Source of the DNA: Sarcocystis neurona
Lineage: Eukaryota > Apicomplexa > Conoidasida > Eucoccidiorida > Sarcocystidae
DNA: 64,000 bases
Assembly (NCBI GenBank): GCA_000727475.1
Contig: KL647288.1
Coordinates: 6,661,414 to 6,725,413 of the forward strand
Direction: 5' to 3'
The notes under the pieces are model-generated. The model worked only from the letters and a program-made list of their open reading frames with translations, did not search any database and had not been told where the DNA came from. Within the stretch, counting starts at the first letter, position 1. The number at the start of each line of letters is the position of its first letter. This document shows, piece after piece, positions 34,201 through 49,200 of this stretch. Position numbers and translations under genes: made by a program.

Positions 34201-37200
34201 ATGTCTTAACAAGGATGTTGCCTCAATCGTTTTCGAGGTAGGCGTAATCGGGGGAGAAGTGGAGCCGTGCACGTCTGTTGCTGATAGGATGCACTACGCA
34301 TTTCGTTGAAACCCGCAACTTTTCTCGTATAGTCGAGCAGATGGCAGGGCAAACGGTCCAGGCGTACACCGGTTACTTCGACCTCCCGCTGCTGCTTTTC
34401 TGCTTCAACCGGGGATAGACTGCACAATACACTTGTTGCACGATTCTGCGAGCGTACGCCTCATACGGCTTTATCGTGAAGAGAGCAGCACCATCTCCCA
34501 TGCAGGGCCTCACCGGTAACTCAAGACCAGCAGGCTTAACGTCCACAGATCGAAGGGCTCTTTGGAAGTAATGCTTTTCCAACTTCCTTTCTTCATCCAG
34601 GCAGTGATCCACTATCCAAGTGCCAAGCAGGACGTCGCAGTTCAGTTCTGCTTGTTTTGCCCTACAACCAGCCACCGGGAGGCACTGCAGCAGCTAATAC
34701 GCTTGACAGAATATGTACGGGCTCCATTCAAAACTCTTCTCTAGCTCACGACGGTATACGGAACAGCAGGTGTTTTGGTGCAGAGCAATCGCGGCGGTCT
34801 TCAAAGGCCGGCAAGTCGGGAGTGTACGTGATGCAAAAGTGTATTCCCCGGGCGCCACGCCCGTAGCAAATGTATTACACTAATTTAACACTTCACTTTG
34901 AGTAAATGTACGGGCGCGCGACCGTGCATTTCTCCGTTCGCTTGTGACAGCGGTGGCACACATGCACGAGGTGCGCTGGAAAGCGACGAAGAACCACAAG
35001 GGTACGTTCACCTACACAGGTGTGTGCGCATTTTCCGCTAAGGAAGCATGTCGGCGAAATGCACATAGTCGCTGGTGAAACAAAAAGTACACTCTTGCGC
35101 TTAGTGCGGACGCTGGAGGAGCTGGGAAGTTTGTTCTGCCTTAAGGGTGTTAAAGGCTACGGAGTAGCTCACTCGCGGATGCGAACGCGGAGCGTCTCGG
35201 CTGTGACTCTAGCAGCTTTAAGAAAATTTCCGAGCATGATACGGTGGCTCCGTAGCAAGTCGGAAAAGTCGGCGTCGTGCTTTTCTCTGGCCTTTGACAA
35301 CTCTTGCATTAAGGGAGCTTTCGATTTGCAGTGCAGCTGCTGCAACTTCTCGTGAAACGCTAGTACGGCGTCTTTGGGTGACACGTGGTGAGCGACGTTC
35401 TCATCAAATGTCTCCTGCATCAGGTTGAGATAACAACACACCAAAAACGTTTCTCCAGCACTTGTTCTGCAGACAGCGTAGATCAAAGACAGTAGCACAG
35501 AACAAAGCAGTCTCGTCCAGCACAGAAGCACGCATCCTGCAGGTGAATGCGCAGGCGGGTTTCTCTCACAGTTCCTCACACGTCACTATCTTGCAAGGGA
35601 AGTAGAACACCTCCGCAGGGCGTCAAGAAAATCCACACAGTTTGCAAAGCTGTACTTCACACTGACACCAGGTTGGGTCAACGTGTTTTACGGAAAGGGA
35701 GCTCTGCGTAGAGAGGACCCTACGGAAATCCAGCTGGTTATCCGAAGCAGACTTAAATGATTCACATTAGGGTGCTACGCAGGCCGTCCCCACATACACA
35801 GCGTTCCGGATAAAAACGGCTGCCAGCTCTCGGTGCGGCGGTGAAAAAGATGGACGGAAAATATAGTTTTGAAACCGAGATATTAGTCATCTCGTTGCTA
35901 GCTCCGCTCCTGCAGGTACAGCCTGCATGGCAGTACCCTCTTTTTAACAAACAGTACCACCGAATTCATCTCTACTAACTGCGGACTATGCCCACAACCG
36001 TCCGACATGGAGCGGAGTTGCCGCACTATCAGCAAGGTATTAAAATGCTACAGAACGAGAAGCGTGTACACGTCTGCGTGCCCTTCTCCTGACAGAACGC
36101 ATGTCTTTGTTGTTTCCCGCAGAGCGCCTTGACGTGTGAGCCCGTATGGGAAGTGCAGTGCAAAAGCATTCAATCTCACCGTAAGTACCCTTCCGAAGTT
36201 TGCGAACGCCTTTGCGTACTCTGGTTCCGTCGTTTCCCTCATCTGCGTCGTAGCGGAGAAGTGCAACAACACTGTTCCACCACAGTTTTTCCGCATTAGA
36301 AGGGTGATACGTGATTAAAGAAGTTTCGCATATGAACCGCAATGGGGTCGGTGGTGACAGCACGTTTGGTGATACCTGATGCAGCCACTTAACAGACCCG
36401 GTTGAAATTTAAACGTTTCGCTCTCTCCTATACAGGTTTGTACATACCAGTCGAATCTGGACATGCTGCTGCAGTGACTGCTCAATCAGCATCCGAGTTG
36501 CAGACACAGTTGCATACAAGACGTGCATGACGTATTCCTTCTTCTTCTCGTAAGCAACTCGAGTCCACTCTTCTACAGCATGCTGCCGTTTTCTCAAGGC
36601 ATTCATGCGTTGAGCGGTGAGTTCGTCGTACTTGAACTCGAGCTCGGCTGCCAGTGACTCACGGTCCTTTTGCTCCCCCTTTGTCTCATCCTAATTGGAG
36701 ACAGCAATGATACAAAAAGATGGTCAGAAGAACCTACGTTCAAGTAACTGATGGAACGATTATTCACTGGCGCCCGCAGGTGTGCCCCTGCTCGCTCAGA
36801 ACAGTGATTTGGTCTTCTATTATCGGAAATCAGCTAACGCCGCTCACGCGCAGATGAAGTGGTCTTTTGCCTGCCTCCGCAAAATTGTTAGTTGGGAAAC
36901 CTAGAAAGTAGGCACCATCGAACCTTCTTAGACTCGTCATCTTCTCTCACCTGGGGCTCCTCACGTTGCTCAGGTACATCGTCTTCATTGCCACCAGCGC
37001 TCCCGTTCTGCCTGTCCATTCATATAGTTCAGCACGGAATTATCAAAGAAATCCCACCAAAATTGCCAGGAACCGCGAACTACGTTGTGGACGCATCTTA
37101 ACAACGTAGCATCCACTCTTAAGCAATCCAAGTAGAAGAAAAAAACGCAAACACCTTAGATACAGCATCAGGGACCAGCTAGTCGTTTGCGTGTGAGCCG

Positions 37201-40200
37201 CGCCGTACTGAACAGTCTTAGTCTGAAGCGCTTCCATTTTAGCAGCGGCTAGCGTCTGTTCGCACGCGCGCCGCTCCGCAGCGTGAGCCTCGCCAAGAAG
37301 ACGGCACTCTTCTTCTGCATCGGCCTACAAAGAAAAATAGTACTTTTGCGAGCAGGAAAACTGAGTCGCCCTAATTCTATTGCTATTCTCTCTCAGGCTG
37401 ATGGCGATACGCAGATACAGAGTTTGTATTTATACACTGGAGGTGCTGTGCAACACGGCAAAAAGTGTACCCGCGCGCAGTAACAAGGTAGCATTGTGAC
37501 CCTCGATAGAACGTCACTACACAAGTCAATCTAGCGACAGGCAGCGAAGAATAGATCTAACCGTACCTCGGCCTGTTTTGCAATTTCGTCGCTCTGTTGC
37601 TGGGTCCATTTTTGAAAACGAGCGACAATGGTCTGATAGGATTCCTGATGCATTCGCCTCTCTTCCAGACCCGCAGCTCTCATTGTATTCCTGACAGCCT
37701 GCAAGACACAGCCCGGGGTGAAGTACATGTGCTCTCATGCACGCACGCGCGCTTCCGTGTGAAAAGGTCCTCCTAATATGTGGCTAGGTATTCACGCTTC
37801 TACGATCAAACAGTACACTGGCACGATCGCTTTTGTAAACGCATCTTTCTGGAGAACAAGCCGACGTCTTAAAATCCACTAGTTCGCATGCGCGTTTATG
37901 TTCGTATCATGTATTCGAACTTGTTCGATTACTGTCTAGACCATCTGCCTGCGTTTGTTTCATGTACGCGTAAATGGAAGAGGCATACCTGTACCCCTTT
38001 GTAAAGGCCCGATTTCATGGCTGACACTGCACTCCCAGGAGGCTTACTCCTGGAGCGCATTGCCTCCAGCAGGCTGGTGTACGACGACAAAGCTTCACGT
38101 TCCGCTGTGGCCAGTACTATATCTCTGGTGGCTTCGTACGCAGCCACAGACTGTACCTGCTCTCGACGCTGTTCAGAGACGCAAGCAGAAGATATGGCAA
38201 TGCAAAGCAACGAGTCCGCTTCCTTGCGTGTTTGATGTCGAAGAGGGCCCTCGACGCCTGTTGTACGTGTTCAGCTGTGCGCAGGTGTCTTTACTGGAGT
38301 AACAACGGCAAGGGTAACAGTTATTATACTGGTGAGGCATACTGGATACCACTAAGGTACTTTAGTGGGTTTACGACTGGGCCGCTAAACAGGTTGTTCA
38401 CGACAGTGGGATCACAGATTGTGCTACAGTGGACCACAAATAGGCGCGCAGATGTTCCGCGAACAAGATTCGCGGAGCAAATGCAGGGACCTAGCGTACT
38501 TGATCCCAGAGCAAACAACAACAAAACGCCGCCAATTCTTGAGTGTAAGTTTCAAGGAGACATGCAAAAATGGGGCCCAGAAACGCAGAGACCTGCAGTA
38601 CCAGGACAGCCAAGCGCAGAAGATACGTGAACAGTGTGAAGTCATTGCAGCCATGCTCAGAAGTCTCCATTAGCATGGTTTTTCCACTTTCAATTGAGAG
38701 GGTTGTGCTCGTATGTAGGAGTCTGGCACGCACCCCACACGGCACGTGCCGGTTTACGAGCCGCCGAGGAAAACACACTCAAGTGGCATAAGCTTGCTAT
38801 TCATCCAGGGCTTACTTTCGCGTGTGAACCGTTGAATTTGTTGATCAACCGCACCCTCCGGGGGAAACGAGCACACCGTTTAAATGAAGATTACCACGTG
38901 GTAGACTTTCCTTACTTGTTCGACTGATATGTTCTCTGAAACTAAGGCGCTCGGAGAGCCACGGTGCTGTGGATCCTTCCCGATATCACCAGCGGACTCA
39001 TCATCTTTCCTGCCTGGAACGTTGTAGCTTTGATTACTTTCAAAATAGGTCTTTTCCTGCAGCAGCATATTTTAAGCCAGTCGTTTTCCAGCCTTGGAGG
39101 TGAGGCGGGTTTGCACCAGGGCTGCGCAGCGGCGCCCAGCTTGCGTTTGTGTGCCGTCGGTATAGTCACTTGCCCCGTGTGAGATCGTTGAAAGCGGCCG
39201 CTACTTGCGCCTGCGTGTGAGCACCAACTTCACCGTGTACTCCGCAGCAGCGGTCGGGCCAGACAGTCGTTATCTGGAAGGATTTGCGTAGGGTCGAGGG
39301 TGTTAGCACTGGTACCTCGCGTTCTTTCTGTTGACTTATCATGTAGTCGAGCAACTGGTCCCGGCTCGTGGTGAGTAGCTTGATTGCTTGCCTAACCCTT
39401 TTGAGCTCCGCTGAGCTGAGATTGCGATCCCAGACCTGCACGTGCGTCCCAACAGCAATTGCCAGAAAAGGAGGAGAAGTGAGTACCGCGTGACTCCTAA
39501 GGATGACCCTGCTTGTCAGGCAAGCTACCCGCGCAGTTCTGTTAACCACTTTAGAAGTAACCGTTATCCTTCCTCTTCATGAGCCGCCATAACCAAACGT
39601 ATTAATCAGCGGTGCACGTGCCTACTCGTTCACAGTGACACTGCTGCTTCCTGCTACCTTAACAGTAACAAGCGACTGGAGTAGACGCACAATGAGAGCT
39701 CCGCTGAAGGGCAGGCGGAACTATCAGCCTTCTGTGGTTGACACGGTGGCAATGGAGCGCAGATCAGATAAGAACAATAGTTGCTTCTCCGCTGTGTGGC
39801 AGCGGTTCATCCATACCTCGGAGTTAAATGTATTCATAAATTCTGACACAGTGCTCCTTTTCGTGGCTTCGAGGAAATCTACAACTCTGTTTTCTTCTTC
39901 CGCACGTTTTCTTCTCAGATACGTGTCAATCTCTGCGGCGCGCTCTGCTGCTTCGTTGATGATATTCTGTCCTGCCACGACTATGCGTGGGTCCACGTCT
40001 TCCAATATGGCAAGTGCACCGGTTCGCGCCCTGTCAACCAGCTCCAGCTGATCCCCCTCGTTGGTCTTTGATGCACTCGGGAAGAGTAGAGGCAGTGGTT
40101 GCGCAAGAAGTTGGTTCCTAAAACCGCGCGCACAGTGGTGCGTACCAAAGACAACACGTCGAATTCGTGGAGGGGGAACTCATCGTGCAGAGTGCTTAAA

Positions 40201-43200
40201 CGGTGGAACAGATGAAAAGTCTTCACTTCCGGTAAGTCCCCAGGTGCTAACGGAACCCCCCAAGGGTCACAGCAGCTGGAGTGATGCCAGCACGGCTCCC
40301 AATCCAGGTTGGCAGACAGTGCCGCACAAACGTACCTGCGGTAGGGGGCTCCTGTAACGTCAGCACGCGTGGCCTGGAGATCGCTCCGGTACAGCAGGTG
40401 TCCGAGAAAGACGAACAAGGCGACGAGCAATAAACAGGCCAAGAAAAGCCTTAATATATTACTCCAATCCGCGACTTCGTAGATGTCGGAAGTCAGGCGT
40501 ACGCCAAGAGCTGCTAGGCTCTCTCTCGTTTGTGCTTGAGGCGACGACGTCGTGTCCCGGCATTGCAAGTTTTCTGATAGGACTCGGAATATGGTCATTT
40601 GGGAAGGATCCTTGCTAGATCCGAACACGTATATACCCTCTTCTTTGAAAGTGTACGCGAAGAGGACGTACGGAACCCCTGCTTGAACGTCTGATGCTAG
40701 TTGCCTGTTCACGAAATGCAGAGCATGCTTGAAATAGAAGGACTCGCTCTCAGAACTCACCGCAACCAGAACGCCCTCCTGCTTCCAGATGCACAGCATC
40801 GACAAAAAGCTATCCTTACCGAAAGTTGCCATAGTCAAAGTCTTTATTCGTATTCAAAAGGCTGTCCTTTAAATACACTGGGTAGCTTTTTTCGTCCAGT
40901 CTCCACATCACAGTTGTACCAGTTTGAAGGCACTGCACAGGATTTTCTTGTCCGAATAATACCTCAGAGTTCTGTCGTACGTGTGCACTGGACTTATCAT
41001 TGAGCCTCGTTGGACTTTGAAGTTGAGTCACGACACTTGCTGGGACGCCGTAAAGTCCAGTGATTTTTCCTGTAAAGAAACGGTACAGGTCCCCGCAAGG
41101 ACGCACTATGACGCCGCCGTACATTTGCTATTGCCATTTTGGCCTTTGAGCTCTATCCGCAGCTACCTCATGGCACGCTGGCTTGCGCACTGAGTCCTGC
41201 AATTCTGTTGCTACCGTGCCTTAGAAGGCAACGGTTATGGCGTAGCTTAGCGTGCAGCGTTTTCCCTTCCTGTACGGTGGACCAGGATGGATGCGAGTCA
41301 AATTTTTTCGCGTACTTGTCGTCATATCTTGCATTTGGACACGGCACTCCTTTTCGAGAGCGCATTCGGGAGAGCCTGCCAACTTGTTCATTTTCAGTTC
41401 GTCGAGCACGAACTCAGCCGTCGCTGCCTCATTTATATCGCCGTTGTTTTTGAAGACCAGAAGAGCCGGATTTGTTGCAGTAGTACCCTTGAGTACGACA
41501 GTCGAAACACGGCGACGACAGTATTCATCACATTCAGTGGTCTCGTGTCCTGTTTCGTAGCAGATGCAAAGGCCAACAATTTCGTTGAAGTCCCCTGCAC
41601 TCTGTCCGTCGTTACAGGCTTCTTTGCAGTACTGTGTGGGGTCGACGCATTTGCCTGTCACCTCTCGACTTTGCATAGAAGAGCACCGCTCGTGAACCTG
41701 AAAGCGTTAGAGACATCGGAGTACGCGAATTCTGTTACGTCAAATTTGAAACGCTATTTGATTACCATTAAGCGACCTTGTGATTCTGATTGGGGCGCAG
41801 TGCCACTGGATGTGCGCAGTAGGATACAACGGCTTACTACTTGATAACAGCTGCCCTCTCCATCTTCCGAAGATACATCCAGGCCGTCTTTCAAGTAAAT
41901 AAAGCCAGCTTTGCAGACGCAGGACATGTCGCTCTCCTGAAAGATTCGATTTTCTCCCTTGCAGGTGCAGGTGGTTGAGCCTTCACGACTTGTAGCACTT
42001 GCCCCGCATAGCGAGCAGGTCGTCTGTCCCTGCTGAGAATTATAGGTTCCTAGCTGCAACACAAGAAGTGCCAGTCATGTTCGCATTTGGTTACGCAGGA
42101 GGCTACAACGACTGAAAGACTCCGAAAAGGTGGCAGTCTCGGGCACGCTCTGTGGACTGCAGTAACTTGGGGCCATGTCGCTCTTGTTGACAGGTAACTG
42201 CGTTTGGGTCTTCAGTAACATGCCCAGACTCCGCTGTCGGTTTGCAAAAATAAATCTGTTGGCGCTATTTTAGCATTTTACATAGCCAGACATACTGACA
42301 GCGCATAAGACTACATCAAGTGGTATGAGAACACAAACCACTAAAGAGTATAGTCTCCCGTAGACATTCTTCAGGAAGCAGCAACGCGCTCTTCGCCTAG
42401 AGTGTACCCCACGCTGCATACTTTAAGATTTACACGTTCCTTAGCAGTGAAGTCGTCGTGGGTATTCATAACTGCCGCAGGTCAGCTGTGGGAACCACCA
42501 CTACGGAAGCCGACGTCTTGAGCTCCCCCTGGTTGTCCTCAACCAGGGGGTTGAGGCCTGGTTTGAAACTATGTGTGCAACAACCAGCGTTTGCCTTTCT
42601 TACTTTACAAGCTTCGCAGTCCGAGGCACCTTCCAGCTGCTGTCGCGTACCAGCCGTCCCCTTTGGGCATGGCACAGGCGTATCAGTTCCACTTGTGCAG
42701 TAATATCCAAATGGGCAAGCCTCTCCCTTGTCAAGGTCTTTTGAACGAGGCTCGCTGATGAACAACCGGAAGAAACTCGTCGCAGTGACCATCAAACAGA
42801 AGGCAACTAACAGACCGCAGGTGCTCTTCGGCCGCCAACAGGGTGGTTCTAAATGCAGTAACGCCACAACCTCATTGTAACACATAAAAGCCGTTACTCA
42901 GACAATGCAAGAGCTGCACACGTTAAGCAGTTTTACAATTAGTAGCTTGTATTTGGGTTGCCTGGAATTAAGCAGTGTAGAACGGCCAGTTACTCCTATT
43001 TCACCTAGGCAGGGAAACAGCAAAACACTTTGTACGTGCAAAAGTTGCACGCAGTAAGGCAATACTGGAGTTCGCTGCATGCACGTCGATTTACAACGAA
43101 CCACCGGCGCTACGCTCTCTTTTTTTAGGTTGTGCTGTTCTGTTGCCGAGGAGATATGACTACGTGGCTGCCAGCGCTCAGGCGTTTTGATCGGCGGCAT

Positions 43201-46200
43201 TCGCTTTACAAGCATGAAACGTGAGAGCCACACGCGCTCGAGATGCTAAGTCCACGTTTTGACAAGTCGAACTCCTGTTACAACGTTGGGTTTGGAGCAG
43301 TGACAAAGACTTCAGGAGGTCGTACTAGTAGGACGAACCAGCGCAGCTTTCATACCTAGAGGAACAGCCTTCGTGACAAAGGAATCCCGCTTTGCAGACT
43401 TCACAAGACAGTGACGCCGCTTTGTCAGAATACGTACCCTAAGAACAGAGCCAGAAAAGTCAAATCTATCACGAATTATCTCCTGTGTCAGGGGGACGCC
43501 CCAGGTGATGATATATCTTTCTCTGTAAACAATCATGCGGAAAGCTTAGAGGTGCCTAGCAGACAGCTTATGATGTGTTGAAGTACGCTTTAATCTGCTT
43601 CCTTCTTCTCGCCGCTGCTTGGGGTGTCTTGCCTTGGGAAGAATTCTTTTTCTCAGCGTGTAACACGGCACCAACAGCACTGTAAGACGCAGTGCTTACC
43701 GCTGGACATGGCACGCATTCGGAGCTGTCCCCCGTCTGTCGGAGGAAGGTCCCAGTGGGGCAGGGAGTGGACAGTCCTGCGCCACCGGTGCAGAGGTGGC
43801 CTTCGGGGCACTCAGCAGGAGTTTTTGAACCTACTGGACAGTAGTACCCCACTTGAGTGCACGGCGTTGGACTGGCGGTGCTCCCCGGGCAGAAAAACTT
43901 TGCAGGACAAATGATCGGAAGAGAAGCTCCTCCAGGGCAGAAGAATCCAGCCGGGCAAGGTGCCGTGGGCTTGGAGAGACCATGTTCTTTGCACCAGTGG
44001 CCGACTTTGCAAATAAATCACAAAATAAAACTGCAATACGTAGCATTGTTCAGTCGCCGCCCACGTACTAATTTAGTCAGCAAAAGGTCACAGCGGCGAG
44101 GACGAGGCGGCTATCTTTAAAATATTTTCCTGTTTATACACTGTGATCTCCACAGCTTCCTATATATTTCAGACTGTCTTCCGTTCTGCGCGATCAGTAG
44201 ATGTTCACTTTTCTGCCTTACCAGGGCAGGGACGGCAATAACTAATGTCTGTTCCGCTTCTGTAAGAGTTGAAGGTGCCAGGCATGCAGGGTGTCGGCTT
44301 TCTTGTGCCCTCCATGCAGAAATGTCCCAGAGGACACGCCTCGGCGTCAAGGAGTAAGTCGCCAGTACCGGCTTTGCACCAATAACCCGACGGACACGGC
44401 ATACATGCGTCCATGTGCTCGTTCTTCTGCGTATCCGTGTACGTCCCTGCAGGACAGGCAATGGGGGCTAAGGAAGCGAAAGGGCAATAATACCCGCTGG
44501 GGCATGCTTCAGGTATCGTCTTCCCTTCGCTGCAGTAGTACCTGAAACCACAAGGGAACAAGCGACTGAGCACACGATATATGAGACACCTTGCGTGTTA
44601 AGAAGAGGTGGTGGATTCGTGTTTGTCAAATGTACCCAAACCTCAAAACCCCGTCAGAATGTAGTTTGGGCAACTCCAGCATCGCAGCACTCCATCAGAT
44701 GTTGCATCAGCAAGTTTTGTTAGACCACACGACTTCCACTAGCCGTTCGAGTTATGTGGGGCCGGAAGTCCAGCATTGGACCAGCAGTGCTACCAATGTG
44801 TAAGGTGCAACTTTTGACCTCTCCTGTGGAACGCAAGAAAAGCTGCACTCTACCCGGCGGGGCAAAGGGTGCAGTCCATTTCCCAGCGAGCACCACTCTT
44901 CAGCCTCGACAAGCCCACTGGGCACCGGACGGGCGCTTCGACACCAGCAGGACAATAATGTCCTGCGGGGCAAGGTATGCCACCGTACAACGCGGAGGTG
45001 GTTGCGTCTTGCCAGTTGTTCCCTGTCATTACCTTGTAAGAACTCTGTTCTGCGCTGGGAACGTAAATTTGGAGAGACGTTTGTTCAGCATTCGGATTTG
45101 CAAGAGCGTTCCCGAGGCCGCAGAAGAATCTGAATGAAATAGCAGGACGCTCGAAAATAATCTGTCGCATTCAGTCCACAGCGCTTCACAACAGGCTGAC
45201 AGTACGGTGAGGAATACAATTGTATAGCGTCAAAAGATTACCACGGAGCTAACTTTGAGCAGAAAGAACGCTGGGGTGCCGCAAACTCCAAAGGGGGCAG
45301 ACACGAAATATACTCGACCGGGTACCACACAAGACCTTGAAAACTGACCAATCCCTCTTATCAAGAAGTGTAGATAGTTCTAGCACCCGGAATACTGCAG
45401 TTTACTGAGGAATGCCTTGTAAATTGGCCTACCCGGGCGCGCAAGAACCAGCCACCAGCCCAGCTCGACAATATTTTCCTCTGGGGCATGGTTTACACGA
45501 CTCTAGTGTGGCGGTATTTGTTGCTGTTTTGTCCAAATAAGAACCTTCAGGGCATGAAATTTCTCGGTTGCTTCCCGCAGGGCACACCTGGAAAGATATG
45601 CCAGGTACAACGCATACGCTTGCAAGTGGTGTACAGCTACTAGGGCGAAGGCAAGCAAAGATACTCTGCCTCAGGCAGTGCCTTCTGCTGACAAAGGGAG
45701 AAAAACGAGCATTGCAAACCGTGGCGTCACGGCTGACAGTGCTTTATAGGCATGAGGACATACAATCAACCCGCGTCACGCGGTTGAAAATTTAATTGCG
45801 GGACCGCACGCAAGCGCAAGTGTCACTTCGTTTTACTTGGTAGTGGTGAACGCCATCATGTTTTATTGAATGTGTCTTTATTTCTCACTACACTTCAAGT
45901 ACAACGTGCATGTCCGTGAATGCAAAGTGAGGGAAGTAGTAGAAGACGAACCAAAGAAGCACGAGTGACACGGTTAATAAAGTCACTGGGCGCAAACGGG
46001 AAAGGCCGGGGAAGAAGCAATACGATGCATGTCACTTTGCGTGTTGGTTACCTTTGAGTCCGGACACGGTGTTGGGAAGTCACCGGCATACTTGCAGAAA
46101 AATTTTTCGGGGCATTGCTTGCATATCTGCTGTCCAGGTTCCTCCGTGTAGGTACCAGGTGTGCAGCCACGCGGAGCAGGAGATCCCTCAGGACACACCC

Positions 46201-49200
46201 ATCCCGAAGGACACATTCCGCCTTCAGCGGGAACAGTTGGCATACTCGACTTCGCAGCATGTGTGCAGTAGAAGCCTCCTGCGCAGTCTCCACTAGGAGC
46301 TGAGAGGCCCGGATCTGCACAGTATTTCCCGGGAGGGCACGGCTTGCAGATTGTAGAGCCTACAGCGTCCTGAAGTGGAGGCAACCACCCAATTACCCTC
46401 AGACTACTTAATGGAAGATATCTAGTCCAATCCATCCAGATTCGTATTCAAGAAAGTCTGCTCTGCATTACGGAAAAAAGGACGAAAAAGAGGTTCCCTC
46501 TATGCTGGTCAACGAAAAACTTGGCACAATACCGTGTTGTCCTGTGACACTCACAAGGGCTTGTCGTAAGTGGGAAGCACTTGGATTCCTGTGCACTTTT
46601 TACAACGCAGAGTGCACTTCGAACCCTACATTTGAGTGCGATTCCCAGTTACGTTAGTTCAGAACGTTCAAACAATATTCACAGGCGCGCCTGTTTGAGT
46701 TACACCACGTTCCACGAAGTCCTTTTACGCACGCACCCCCGCTACGCGTCACGCGCGGTATTTCCCGTTGACCGACGCCAAAGTATGAGTTATCCGGCAC
46801 TTCGAAACGTGGAGCTTCGTCAGCGTGTGATCCGCACTGCGAGGTTCCGTACTCCACCGCGGCAACGATAGCTAATCAATTACACCCTAGGGGGCTGTCG
46901 TGACTAATACTTCACACCGTAGCGAGCCTCACGACACGCCTGGGGCGTGCGGCGGCTTTTTATGCGTCCGACAGATGGATAAGCGTTGTCCTGAGCGAAG
47001 ATTTCTACCACGGTGCCGTACCCTCAGATATGATGAGGACGTACTTGGTATGTCCCAACTGGACAAGGAGTCGGTGTGGTAGCTCCCGCTTCGCACCTGT
47101 GACCCTGCGGGCATCGGCCGCTTGTGGCTCCGTCGACTCCATATACGGCGTCCTTGCTAAATGGTGTAGTGGACCCTTCTCCACAAATATATCCTGCGTC
47201 ACATTTTCCACTAACAACTGCAAGGCCATACATGCCACAATAGTTTCCTGGTGTACATGGCGTACATTCAATGGCCCCAGTGTTCTGCTGGAATGTCCCA
47301 GGAAGGCACGGAAAAGGACGCGCACTGCCAGCGGGGCAGTTGTGCCCAACAGGGCAGGTCGCGTGCTCTGCAACCGTTGCAGGCCATGGACAAAAGAAGC
47401 CAGCATCGCAAGGTTGGCACTCTGAGGCGCCTGCTCCGCTTTTGCTGCCTGGAGGGCACGGCTGAGCGCAGGCAGAAAACGGTTGGAAGGACACGTGAGC
47501 TGAAGTTGTTGAAAGAGCCGGAAGATTAAGGCACTTTTTGCCATCGCTGGATGGCACCATAATAACCTTATGAGGAAAATTAGGAAGATTCTCGTGTGCA
47601 CAAAGTCGTTGTCGCCTCGCTACCTTGCGCAGAAAGTCAACGGCTACAGAGTGTACGAAGGAACTGACAACCTCTTCTACTTTGGCCCAACTTTTCCTCG
47701 CGAGATAAAGTCTGTGCTTCAATGTACGCAGGATCAAACATGCACGATACGGCCAGTCTCTGAAATCAACTGACACACAACTCTTTTTACCGGAAGGCTC
47801 TTTGACAAGCGTTCCCTCCTGGTAATTCAAGACGATTCTGCGATTTAAAAGAGCCTCCTGTAACAGGTAGCCAGATGAGATACGACAGCGTGTGTCAGCT
47901 GTGCTTACGCGCGTGATGTCGGAGGAACTTACAAGCATTCTATATGAGCCTTCGGGACAATAAAAACCAGCGGTACACTGCTGTCCGGTTCTCCCATCTG
48001 TAGGGGTTCCAGTGCTTGCACCCTCATAGCATACGTAGCCGGCGTTGCACGGGTGCTTCCCAGTATCCTTCTGGCAGTAGGACCCGGGCGTACACGGAAT
48101 GCAGTCGGCCTCCTCCCTCGCCTGTTCCCCGTACGTCGAATAACCTCTGAGACAAAACCCGAGCACAATCTGTACGCAGTTCTCGTCGGAACCGGTCAAT
48201 TACAACTGGCACGTGAAGCGCCAGAACTGCTGGGTGTCTAAAGATGTGAGCAAATATTTTGTATTTGCTACGATGTTTTCGTTGTACAACTTCGAAGCTG
48301 TGTCAAGACTGATGATAGCATACTCGGGGCATGCCTCTGGAGCCGTCGTGCCGGCAGTGCAGTAGAAGCCTGAAGGACAAGGTTTCCCAAATGCCGTGAA
48401 AGGTGATGTCACCCCGTCAACTGTGACAGATACGTCGGGGTTGGTAGAGTTGGCCAGAGGCGCCGGCAACCATGAACCTCCAGTGCAGAGAAAGCCCTAT
48501 AAAGAAGAAAGGTGAATTTCAGGGACAGCACGGGAATTCGCTGAAGGCGATGAAACCCACGGTGGGAAAGGAGGACCTGAACTGGTTAGGAAAGTACAGC
48601 AAAAGCTGCTAGAAATCATAACGTAGGACGACATGTTGAACCACTGTATCCCGTTTACTACCCTCAACAAAGCTTGCTACGTTGTAAGGTAGAGGAAAAA
48701 AGTGCACTACGTGACATTTGTTTTTCCACCACGTTGCGATTTCCCACTTTGGAATCCTCTGCAGTCACGTACGTACTCCATTCACCCCACGAGTGACACT
48801 CCCGTTTGGCGCACACGCATCGCAGCTGTTTTTCAATCTCTCCAGGAGACCTCATACACTTCTGTAGGCGCGCAGAAGTTATCGCCGAGGCATGAGAACC
48901 ACAATGCGAGGCCACAAGAATATACGTGCAATGTCACACATATAGAAGATTTGCCTAAAATATCGTGTATTTTTCTTCCCTTCGGCTCGAGACACTCGCG
49001 GTCTATGATGTTGTTGAGCGTTTCGGGTCAAAGCATGGCCAAGATGGAGCCTGTCATTTGTCGGAAGACGGCACGGTACCTCAGCTATCAGCAGAATCGT
49101 CACATCGAGGCTGAACAGTTGCACTCACTTTCTTCTCTTGCGTCTACCCCTAGGCAACAAGGCTGTGCCACGTGTGGCGCGCGGCGACTGCGATGAAACT

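Noticed and set aside
35585..35690. Possible extra minus-strand exon reading NCVDFLDALRR
   Set aside because: Exons 44 and 45 already join in phase 0. The candidate has no acceptor in the right phase.
39981..40838. 285-codon minus-strand ORF taken as one exon
   Set aside because: Its 3' part after the transmembrane helix reads through a good donor (CGCAG|GTACGT at 40334-40335) and loses protein character. The next exon in phase is 39817-40075.
41287..41844. 185-codon plus-strand ORF
   Set aside because: Antisense to exons 33-34 of the giant gene, whose frame, splice sites and Cys pattern agree with their neighbours.
47005..47601. 198-codon minus-strand ORF
   Set aside because: It is a shifted frame over exon 25 of the giant gene. 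The true frame carries the Cys-rich modules and fits both splice phases.
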